64,000 bases of DNA from Saprospiraceae bacterium (GTDB lineage Bacteria; Bacteroidota; Bacteroidia; Chitinophagales; Saprospiraceae). The position numbers and the translations under genes were made by a program. Of this stretch, positions 39,118-47,212 are shown one piece after another. Location of the stretch: assembly GCA_016711125.1 (NCBI GenBank), contig JADJTQ010000001.1, positions 372,001 to 436,000 on the forward strand. The letters are read 5' to 3'. Numbering within the stretch: the first letter of the stretch is position 1; each line of letters starts with the position of its first letter. A model generated the notes under the pieces. The model was not told the DNA's origin. It worked only from the letters and a program-made list of their open reading frames with translations, and did not search any database.

Positions 39118-40425
39118 TTATTTTGGTGCCTGGACCAATCCCGCTCCAACCTTTGAGGCAGGAAATGGCAACTTCCTGGCCGAGTTTTGCAGTTGCTTCC
39201 ATAGGGCCTTTCCCCGGAGCGAAACATTAGTTTGCGCCCACAAGGCAGCACAACCCGCCACGTGGGGCGTAGCCATACTCGTGCCACTAATCGTGTGGTA
39301 GCGTCGTGGCCTGGGCCAGGAAGAAAACACATCGCCACCAGGTGCAGCAATCTCAATTTTACCAAAATTGGAAAAATTGGAGGGTTTCAGGTTTTGATTC
39401 AGCCAGGCTACAGACATGATAGTGGGCGAGTTTGCCGGAGCTCCGGTATTGCTACCAGCATTGCCAGCCGCTGCAATAATCAAACAATTCTTTTTCAGGG
39501 CTGCATCTCCTGCTCTGGTATAGGCTGTCTGCACAGGAGACTGACTGCCAAGTGACATGGATATCACTTCACAACGATTAGCAATGGCCCAGTTAATGCC
39601 CTGCAACACACCACTGGTACTTCCGCTTCCTGAATTAGAAAGTACCTTACCTATAAAAATCCGGGATCCGTAAGCGATGCCATAGCGGGGAGTTGTTCCC
39701 GCAGGCGTCCTGGTACCACAAGCAGTGCCAATACAATGCGTACCATGTCCGTTCAGATCTTGCACCGGCTGACCCACAAATGATTTGGACGTCTTGGACC
39801 GGCCGGCAAAATCAGGGTGCCCCAGATCCATTCCGGTGTCGAGCACGGCAACTTTGATTTTGGCTCCACTTCTTGTGCCGGGTGGAACCTTACAACGGTT
39901 CAGACCCCAGGTGGCTCCCAGTGCCTCAATTTCTAAGTCTTCATCTTCATCTATTTCTTCAGCCAATCCTAGGTCACGGGCAATCGTATTGGCGGCACTG
40001 GCAAATCCCCGGAGATATTCATGATTGTTGGCGAAGACAAAATATTCCGGTTCATAGGCTTCGATGTAGCTCTCTTCATCCAATGCTTCCAGTCTCAGAT
40101 TGTGCTCATGCAGTGAAGGGGAGGTGACCAGTGCTACTCCGATTTCGGCAAAAAACAGACCATCTGCGGTAGTCAGACTTTCCATTTCAACTTCCTGTTT
40201 GTCAAAGTCTCTGGTATCAGCAATCTTGAAGCCTTCCTTACCCAGGGTTTTCATGCTGGATTCCATCACTTCTTCGCGATACGTGATCAGGTGCCTGCCG
40301 GTCGTCAAATTGACATCTCCGCGTTCCAACGCAGCCAAAAGCAGGTCATCCGGGTTGTTAGACATCTGAACCGCCTCTATGTCGCTGGTCGATTTTGTAT
40401 TCTTTCCTTTCCTTTGAGTTGCCAT
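39118..40425 (-). CDS. Intracellular subtilisin-like (S8) serine peptidase
   Basis: 435 residues, intact. No signal peptide; an acidic N-terminal 150-residue region precedes the catalytic domain. Asp in AVLDTGMDLGH, His in GHGTHCIG, oxyanion Asn in AAAGNAGS and Ser in GTSMATPHVAG are all present. The N-terminal region is strand-helix patterned and may contain its own prodomain. Because a separate I9-like protein follows, activity in the cytoplasm may be kept in check by a partner. In this island such a pair could act as a suicide protease. Confidence 0.88.
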   Translation of the reverse strand: MATQRKGKNTKSTSDIEAVQMSNNPDDLLLAALERGDVNLTTGRHLITYREEVMESSMKTLGKEGFKIADTRDFDKQEVEMESLTTADGLFFAEIGVALVTSPSLHEHNLRLEALDEESYIEAYEPEYFVFANNHEYLRGFASAANTIARDLGLAEEIDEDEDLEIEALGATWGLNRCKVPPGTRSGAKIKVAVLDTGMDLGHPDFAGRSKTSKSFVGQPVQDLNGHGTHCIGTACGTRTPAGTTPRYGIAYGSRIFIGKVLSNSGSGSTSGVLQGINWAIANRCEVISMSLGSQSPVQTAYTRAGDAALKKNCLIIAAAGNAGSNTGAPANSPTIMSVAWLNQNLKPSNFSNFGKIEIAAPGGDVFSSWPRPRRYHTISGTSMATPHVAGCAALWAQTNVSLRGKALWKQLQNSARKLPFPASKVGAGLVQAPK

Positions 40426-41027
40426 ATTTTAAAATTTAAGGTGAGATAATATATTGGTGTTAAAAAAATTGAAAAGCGAATGCAGTATTCCGGAAGATCA
40501 CTGTCCATATTATCCTTGATTGTAAGAGTCTTTTATTGCTTGCCGGACATATTGTAATGGATAGTGTTACAATCCCCATTTAATGTTACCATGTCCCGCT
40601 CATTAATTGAATGATTCTTGTTTTGTATATCTGATTTCCTGGCATTTGTCGGCTATAGGATTCTCGACCTTCATTTATGAAACCAAAAGTTCTGACCCTC
40701 GGGTTCACCTCCAATCGTGAACTTGATCATCAATCGTCTCATCAGCTTCTTTTACTTAATGGATTAAATCCGAAATTAGTAACCTGTTTGTTCAGAATAT
40801 ATTTTCAAAATTTTCGTATTGTCATTATCTACAACATTGTCAATAGTCACATCTGTCTCTGATTACTGACTACATATACTAAATGAAGGTGAACAGAATA
40901 TCTTTTCTGGGCTCACTTTTTTACCCCCTTCCCAGGCCGCCGGTTACTCCCGAATTTAAATAGGGATCGGTCTTGATCCTTAAATTATCTATTTTAGAAG
41001 TCTTCAAACGTAACCACTGTAATTGGC
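40426..41027. other. Intergenic upstream of the DGR locus; no template repeat seen
   Basis: About 600 AT-rich bases between divergent genes; probably holds the promoters for the S8 peptidase and the DGR operon. I looked for a second copy of the target variable region here on both strands and saw none. Confidence 0.5.
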
Positions 41028-41843
41028 ATGCCCGACCTTCTCACCATCACCCTATATTCCGGATTGACTTTCGACCTGGTTTATGTCGAAGGCGGCGAGT
41101 TTATGATGGGTGATGAAGTAGGAGATCTATCGGAAGGATGTCGTCCAGTTCATTCGGTCAGGGTATCATCTTATTACCTGAGCAAGTACCCGGTGACTCA
41201 GCAATTGTGGCAGGTGGTGATGAAAAATAATCCTTCACTGTATAAAGGAGAAAATAGGCCAGTGGATACTGTATCGTGGCTAGATACGCAAGACTTTATT
41301 GAGACTTTGAACCGGATTGAGTGGCGTGGAAATCCTGGCACAGAAGGTAAGTTTCGGTTGCCCACGGAAGCAGAATGGGAATATGCGGCCCGGGGTGGTC
41401 GGTATTCACAGCGACAATTGGAACTTGGTAATGACTACTTATATGTTGGAAGTGACCGGCTGGGACAAGTGGGCTGGTTTAAGGACAACAGTAATGTAAC
41501 CCGCAAGGTAGGTTTGTTGCTTCCCAATGAACTAGGCCTTCAAGACATGAGCGGGAATATATGGGAATGGTGTAAGGATTGGTTTGGGGAAGTCTACTAT
41601 AAGGAGTATGGACAAAATCATATCGTAACAGATCCCAAAGGTCCACTCTTGGGTGACGATCGGGTGATGCGCGGTGGTAGCATCGGGAACGGAGCTCGGG
41701 GTTGTCGTCTTGCTTACCGTGGCAGGAACTTGCCAAATTATCGCGCCAATAGCACCGGCTTCCGTTTGGTTTTTGCTCCCCAGTCGAATGCCTTTCCGGA
41801 TACCCGTGAGCAAAAAGGGCCGGAGGCCATAAAACAGAAATGA
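41028..41843 (+). CDS. DGR target protein 1, FGE/SUMF1-fold
   Basis: 271 residues forming one formylglycine-generating-enzyme-like (C-type-lectin-fold) domain: VYVEGGEFMMGDEVGDL, YYLSKYPVTQQLWQVVM, RLPTEAEWEYAARGG, GLQDMSGNIWEWCKDWFGE and, at the C-terminus, the variable part RVMRGGS...CRLAYRG...STGFRLVFA. The catalytic Cys pair of true FGEs is not seen, so it is a binding scaffold. There is no signal peptide, so it is intracellular. It is first in an operon with an HRDC protein and a DGR reverse transcriptase, and has a close relative at 43384. The fold, C-terminal hypervariable end and neighbours define it as a DGR target. Confidence 0.85.
   Translation: MPDLLTITLYSGLTFDLVYVEGGEFMMGDEVGDLSEGCRPVHSVRVSSYYLSKYPVTQQLWQVVMKNNPSLYKGENRPVDTVSWLDTQDFIETLNRIEWRGNPGTEGKFRLPTEAEWEYAARGGRYSQRQLELGNDYLYVGSDRLGQVGWFKDNSNVTRKVGLLLPNELGLQDMSGNIWEWCKDWFGEVYYKEYGQNHIVTDPKGPLLGDDRVMRGGSIGNGARGCRLAYRGRNLPNYRANSTGFRLVFAPQSNAFPDTREQKGPEAIKQK
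41659..41778 (+). other. Variable region (VR) of DGR target 1
   Basis: Codons between RVMRGGS and GFRLVFA (about 41680-41756) differ strongly from target 2, while the flanks GGTTTCCGTTTGG-type are almost identical. Several variable codons end in G or A, so this copy is farther from any AAY-rich template than VR2. Confidence 0.65.
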
Positions 41844-41846
41844 TAC

Positions 41847-41883
41847 CAGCCGGCGCGGGAGGGACGACCGAGTGGATGGTATC
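41847..41883. other. Inverted repeat after target 1
   Basis: GATACCA after the stop of target 1 pairs with TGGTATC about 35 bases on, enclosing a GC-rich loop, and is followed by an A-run. It may be a terminator, or the hairpin that some DGRs place after a variable region; the long loop makes the second less likely. Confidence 0.35.
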
Positions 41884-41926
41884 TCAAAAAAAAAGGTCAA
41901 AACATCTGACTTAAAGAGAGGTTATC

Positions 41927-42373
41927 ATGCAAATCAAAATTTTTACCATTCCTATACCTGACGGTGAACGACAGAATGAGGAACTCAATTCCTTTTTGCG
42001 GTCCAAAAGAGTGCTGCAAACCGAAGGACATATTGGCCGGAATGCCCAGGGCGCCTATTGGTCATTTTGTATCAGATATCTGGAAGATTCAGTCCCGAAG
42101 CCCGGTTTTAAACCTAAAATTGATTACAAAGAAGTGTTGGATGAAGTGACGTTCCAAAGATTCTCCCAGCTGCGTGAAATTCGCAAAAATCTGGCCCGTG
42201 ATGAGGGAGTAACCGGGTATGCAATCTTTACTGATGAGGAATTGGCAGGATTGGCTAAATTCGAGTTACTGACCGGCTCTGCAATGCTGCAGGTGAAGGG
42301 TGTCGGAGAAAAGAAAGTCGAAAGATATGCCAGATTTTTTACGAATAATTCTGATTCGGTGGCCAATGAGTAA
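41927..42373 (+). CDS. HRDC-domain DGR accessory protein
   Basis: 148 residues. The C-terminal half is an HRDC domain: FQRFSQLREIRKNLARDEGVTGYAIFTDEELAGLA, then MLQVKGVGEKKVERYARFF. The N-terminal half (IKIFTIPIPDGERQNEELNSFLRS, then a short strand region) is a distinct domain common in such proteins. HRDC proteins are a known DGR accessory type, replacing Avd, and probably bind the template RNA/DNA during mutagenic reverse transcription. The gene lies 17 bases before the reverse transcriptase, clearly co-transcribed. Intact. Confidence 0.85.
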   Translation: MQIKIFTIPIPDGERQNEELNSFLRSKRVLQTEGHIGRNAQGAYWSFCIRYLEDSVPKPGFKPKIDYKEVLDEVTFQRFSQLREIRKNLARDEGVTGYAIFTDEELAGLAKFELLTGSAMLQVKGVGEKKVERYARFFTNNSDSVANE

Positions 42374-42390
42374 ATTGTAAAAAGGTACCA

Positions 42391-43403
42391 ATGGAAAGAA
42401 CTGGAAATTTAATCGAATTAATCGCCGATCCCGATAATCTTCGACTTGCTTTCTGGAAAGCCAGGAAGGGTAAAAAGGATCTCGATTCGATTCAACCTTT
42501 TGCGGATTCACTGGATGAAAATATTGATATTTTAAGGGATCAGATTCTGAGTGGACAGGTAATGGTGGGTGATTATCGATATTTCAAAATCTTCGACCCC
42601 AAAGAAAGAATGATTTGCACCGGTGCCTTTCGCGAACATGTTTTACATCATGCCTTGATGAATGTCTGTCACCAAAGATTTGAAAAATGTCAGGTATTTG
42701 ATAGCTACGCCAGCCGTCCCTGTAATGGGGTTCATAAATCACTCAGACGGGCCGGTGATTTTAGTAAAAAGCATGGTTGGTTCTTGAAAATGGATGTCCG
42801 CAAGTTTTTGACAGTATTGATCATGATATCCTTAAGTCTCAAATACGTCGACTTTTTAAAGACTATGCATTATTGGCCATTTTTGACCAGATCATCGATA
42901 GTTATCAGCTAGCACCAGGTAGAGGAGTTCCGATTGGTAATCTCACCAGTCAGTATTTTGCCAATCATTATCTCAGTGAGTTGGATCACTTTGTCAAAGA
43001 ACAACTCAAATGTAAAGCCTACGTAAGATATATGGATGATCTGATATTATGGCATCCGCAAAAAGTCTTGCTTAAACATGCGAGAAGAGGCATTGAAGAC
43101 TATGTATCGGCCAGGTTAAATTGTCAGATGAAACCGTCCCTTTTGAACTCAACAGCCAGAGGTTTACCTTTTTTGGGTTACCTGAATTATCCGCACCATA
43201 TCCGGCTTTCACAGCGGAGTAAACAGCGTTTTATCCGGAAGTTTCATGGTTTGGACCGGCATTTTCATCAGGGCGATTGGGATGCAACGGTCTGCCAACG
43301 CAGGGCGATGGCCCTGATCACCTTTACCCGTTATGCCGATAGTCTTCATTTTCGCCGGTCGGTGGTAAACCGTTTAAACAGCTATGGCGATGACATCGAA
43401 TGA
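42391..43403 (+). CDS. DGR-type reverse transcriptase, frame broken at a T-run
   Basis: About 337 residues over two frames. Frame 1 to about 42805 has ERMICTGAFREHVLHHALMNV and the KMDVRKF start of the palm. At the T-run 42805-42809 one added base gives KFFDSIDHDILKSQIRR, then GVPIGNLTSQYFANHYL and the catalytic YVRYMDDLILW. The SQ in GNLTSQ, where retrons and group II introns have QG, is the DGR signature. Thumb region follows to SYGDDIE. If the indel is real the enzyme is dead; given the many similar indels in this window an assembly error is likely. Its 3' end overlaps the start of target 2 by 20 bases. Confidence 0.88.
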
Positions 43404-44229
43404 TTTGATCATCAGCCTTCCTTCCGGATTGACTTTTCAGCTGGTTTATGTTGAAGGTGGCGAATTTATGATGGGTGACGAGGTGGGAGATCTATGGAAA
43501 GAGTGTCAGCCGGTACATCCAGTGAGGGTTTCTTCCTATTACGTTGGCAAATATCCGGTGACCCAGGAGTTGTGGCAGGCAGTGATGGGATCTAATCCCT
43601 CGGGATTCATCGGAGGAAATCGGCCGGTAGAAACAGTGTCCTGGGAGGACAGCCAACGATTCATAGAGGCATTAAACCGGCATCAATGGCAATCTTCATT
43701 TAATCTTGCAGGAGTATTTCGGTTGCCTTCAGAATCGCAGTGGGAATATGCGGCTCGGGGAGGGAGGTATTCACAAGGTTATCGTTACACAGGTAGTGAC
43801 CGGCTCAGCCAAGTTGGGTGGAATAAAGACAACAGTGAAGAAACGAGGGAAGTGGGCCTATTATTACCCAATGAACTGGGGCTTTACGATATGAGTGGAA
43901 ATGTATGGGAATGGTGTGAAGATTGGTATGCCGGAGAATACTATGAACGTTATACACAAAGAGATTACGTTGAAAATCCAGCTGGGCCACAAGACGGTGA
44001 TGACCGCGTGCTCCGTGGCGGCAGCTGTTTCGGCGATGCTGAGGACTGCCGTCTTGCCAACCGCGACGGGTTCACGCCGGACGACCGCCTCGACGATACC
44101 GGTTTCCGTTTGGTTTTTGCCCTTAGTTGGATCTCATTCCGGATACCCATGTGCAAAAAAGCCGGGGGTCCCTGTGACCGTATTGGTAGCCTGATGGCGA
44201 AAATTCCGTCACCTTTTTATAACTTGTAA
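43384..44229 (+). CDS. DGR target protein 2, FGE/SUMF1-fold
   Basis: 281 residues, with the same fold as target 1 (FMMGDEVGDLWKECQPVHPVRV, RLPSESQWEYAARGG, GNVWEWCEDWYAGEYY). The variable C-terminal part lies between RVLRGGS and TGFRLVFA. No signal peptide; intracellular. It overlaps the reverse transcriptase end and ends just 10 bases before the LRR-ROC-COR-TIR gene, so target and switch protein are translated from one mRNA. That makes it the likely sensing partner of the TIR protein. The tail after the VR is read in a different frame from that of target 1. Confidence 0.87.
   Translation: MAMTSNDLIISLPSGLTFQLVYVEGGEFMMGDEVGDLWKECQPVHPVRVSSYYVGKYPVTQELWQAVMGSNPSGFIGGNRPVETVSWEDSQRFIEALNRHQWQSSFNLAGVFRLPSESQWEYAARGGRYSQGYRYTGSDRLSQVGWNKDNSEETREVGLLLPNELGLYDMSGNVWEWCEDWYAGEYYERYTQRDYVENPAGPQDGDDRVLRGGSCFGDAEDCRLANRDGFTPDDRLDDTGFRLVFALSWISFRIPMCKKAGGPCDRIGSLMAKIPSPFYNL
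44006..44120 (+). other. Variable region (VR) of DGR target 2 with adenine-mutagenesis pattern
   Basis: Variable codons TTC, GGC, GAT, GAC, GAC, TTC, GAC, GAC, CTC, GAC, GAT all keep a pyrimidine in the third place, exactly what AAC/AAT template codons become when only their adenines are changed. The segment is clearly richer in G and C than its surroundings. Flanks match target 1. Confidence 0.75.
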
Positions 44230-44239
44230 GAGAACTATT

Positions 44240-46682
44240 ATGCCAAAGAAACCAAAAATTGTAGAGAGCATCGAAAAAGCGTGGGGAGAATCCTTCACTT
44301 TGTATCCTGCATTGCCTTATCCAAGCATTTTGGATGGCCTGATGTCATTTAAAAAAGACCGGCCGAAATATGCTCTTGATGAGGCCGAAAGGCTGATCGG
44401 CTTAAATCTTTCGGAGACGGGATTGGATGACCAAAAGTGGCAAAGGATATTAAAACTTCTGACGGAGGAGAATGCGAATTTGCAAATATTAGATCTTAGT
44501 CACAATAGGTTGACCGAGTTTTCTCTAGGGAATCCTTTAAATCAAGTTGAAAAATTGAGTCTTGCAGAAAATCCGCTTAAATCGCCGCTCGAAGAAATAT
44601 TAAAACAGGGTAATGAAGCCATTTTGCGTTTCCTAAAACAATCGGAACTCCAGGGTACACGGGAAGTTTATGAAGTAAAAATGCTCATCGTGGGTGAAGG
44701 GGGTACCGGTAAAACCACTCTCTGGAATAAACTTCAAAATGAAGATTATCCTGTACCATTACCCATCAGTGAGCAACCCATGACTATTGGGATTGAAATC
44801 AAAGAAGGATGGACATTTGAGCACTTGGATCGTCCCACAGTAGATTTTCTTGTTAACCTTTGGGATTTTGGAGGCCAGGAGATTCAATACATGACCCACC
44901 AGTTTTTTCTCACTCGTCGATCTTTTTACGTTCTACTGGCAGATGGCAGGGGTGAAGTTGCCAATTTTTCTTATTGGTTTAAAGTGATTGACTTACTTGG
45001 CGTAGATCCACGAAACGAGGACAAACTAACTGTATTAGTGGTTCTTAATGAAAAGGGAAATTCCATTGCAAAAATACCATATGACCCGACGACTGTAGAG
45101 TCAGATTATCCCAGGTTGCAGATCATCTCTCAACCAGTAGACTTTACCAAGAAGGATTATAAATTCACCGCATTAAAAAATGCGATCCAGGAGATTCTTT
45201 GTCGTCAAACACCTCACCTTCCTATGCGTATCCCCCTTTTATGGGACCAAGTACGTCAGGAACTTAACCGTGCAAAGACTGAAAATAACTATATCAATTT
45301 CAGTAGGTTCAAAGAGATTTGCGTGTCTACCAATATTAATGACGAGGTTCAAATGCTCGATCTTAGCCAGATGCTGCACGATCTGGGCATCATCCTGCAT
45401 TATCACGAAGACTTAGATCTTACAGATTTCATAATCCTAAATCCAGAATGGGCAGTAAAAGCCGTTTATCAGGTGTTGCGACACGAAGAGGTCATAAAAG
45501 ATCAGGGAAGGTTTGATATGCAAAGAATGCAAGCAGTTTGGTCATCACTTGGTTACTCTCTTGAAGAAATGCGGCATCTTAAAAACCTCATGCTGAAGGA
45601 TAACTTTGAAGTCTGCTTTCGTACACATGAAAATAATCATGAAATATATATTGCTCCTCAATTATTACCTGAACAGAGACCTTCCTTTGAATGGACAAAG
45701 GAAAACAAGACCCTTCAGTATGCCTATCAGTATCCATTTATGCCAAAAGGTATTATGGAACGATTAATTGTACGATTAAACGAAAATATAACAATCAAGA
45801 ATGGAAAGAAAGTGCTATGGCGAAAAGGTGTCCTGCTGCAAATGCATCAATGCCTTTCACTGGTGCAAGAAACCGAACAGTCCAGGACCGGTCTCAAATT
45901 GATTAAAATAGACATCCAGGGCGATGATGCTGAAGATCGGCGTTTTGTTCTTAGAACTATCCGAAGTGAAATTGAACATATCCATCTTCGTTCATTCCCG
46001 TCACTTAGATTTGAGGAAAAAATACCGTGTTGCTGCCGTGATTGCAAGATCTCAGCTGTTCCTCATTTTTTGAACTTGGTTTTTAAAGAGACTCAAGGAA
46101 AGAGGAAGAACGGAGGGTCAATGTGCTTTGCATATTAATGATGTTTCAATTGGTGAACTTTTAGGAGAAGTGTTTGAGATGGCAGGAGTAGTAGGGGCGA
46201 GACGGACTCAAACTAAGAAACTGGGACAGGAAAAAAAGATATTTTTTTCCTATTCAAAAGAGGATAGAGAAATGCTGGACCAATTACTCGTATTCTTATA
46301 TCCTCTGCGCCGCTCTGGAAAATTGGAAACCTGGGATGATGCCAAATTGTTACCCGGTGAGGACTGGGACGAGGGGATAAAGAACCAGCTTAACCAAGCA
46401 GATATCATTCTTTTACTGATTAGTGCAAATGCACTTGCAACCGACTATATTCAAGACACGGAGATTAGAATAGCAATTGAAAGGCATAATCGTAATGATG
46501 CCCGGGTCGTACCAATCATTCTTCGCCCATGTTCATGGGAATCCAGTACATTTTCACAACTAAATGTGCAGCCAACTAAAGGCAAACCTGTAACCAAATG
46601 GCCTGATCAAGATGAAGCCTGGTTAAATGTAGTGGATGGTATTGAACGTGTAATCGATGATTTAGATAAGAGTCAGAAATAA
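44240..46682 (+). CDS. LRR-ROC-COR-TIR (ROCO) protein, frame broken near 46110
   Basis: About 814 residues over two frames. Residues 1-130 contain leucine-rich repeats (LIGLNLSETGLDDQKW, LQILDLSHNRLTEF). The ROC GTPase follows: P-loop MLIVGEGGTGKTTLWNKL (near 150), switch WDFGGQEIQYMTHQFF. The COR domain covers about 330-630 and ends with the Cys-rich CCCRDC. A shift between 46100 and 46117 gives TEGQCALHINDVSIGELLG, the usual COR end, leading into a TIR domain (IFFSYSKEDREMLDQLL, WDDAKLLPGEDWDEGI, YIQDTEIRIAIE with the catalytic-position Glu). GTP-switched oligomer activating NAD cleavage is the expected mechanism. It is directly downstream of DGR target 2. Confidence 0.87.
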
Positions 46683-47212
46683 ATGTTTTTTGTTTTTTGA
46701 AAATGAAAATTTCAATTTGTGAAAAACGTTATGACCCTTGGGGAATTTGATGTGCGGATAGAATGAGGTTTTAACATAGCCAATGTCATCAAAATGCTTG
46801 GCCGAAAGATAGAAGCTTATAAAAATTCAGAGATTAAAGACAGATCCGGGAAAATTTCAAGGAAGTCGATTTGACTATTGTCCTTAGTAGTAGGAATTAC
46901 AATAAGAAAAGTAAGCAGGTACATCTGAGATATAGGAATTATAGGAATTAGGATTATTAAGGATAAAATGCAGGAAAAAGGGTTAACAGTTTCGTGTATA
47001 AAGGTAAGTAAATAAGCAATGTGTGATTATGTTAAGCGTATCAAAGATTTTGAAAAGTGTATAGTTTATGCATATGCCCAGGATCGAGATAGTTATTTCG
47101 AGAAAATCTTTGGATTGATTAAGGCGAAGGTGAGACTCCGAATTTTTTAGATTCAAAAATACCAAGAAGAACAGAGAAGATTAACTATTCTTTCACTAAC
47201 TTCCCACACTGT
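46683..47212. other. Intergenic, nothing recognised
   Basis: About 530 bases; contains a short direct repeat TATAGGAATTATAGGAATTAGG near 46930 but no supported gene, and no DGR template repeat. Confidence 0.5.

Noticed and set aside
39232..40369. Several plus-strand frames opposite the S8 peptidase gene
   Set aside because: They are antisense shadows of a gene with a complete catalytic triad.
41847..41883. DGR template repeat between target 1 and the HRDC gene
   Set aside because: The gap is only 83 bases and shows no similarity to the variable regions.
42391..43403. Programmed ribosomal frameshift in the reverse transcriptase
   Set aside because: The same kind of homopolymer break occurs in many unrelated genes of the window, so a shared sequencing cause is simpler; no stimulatory structure was evident.
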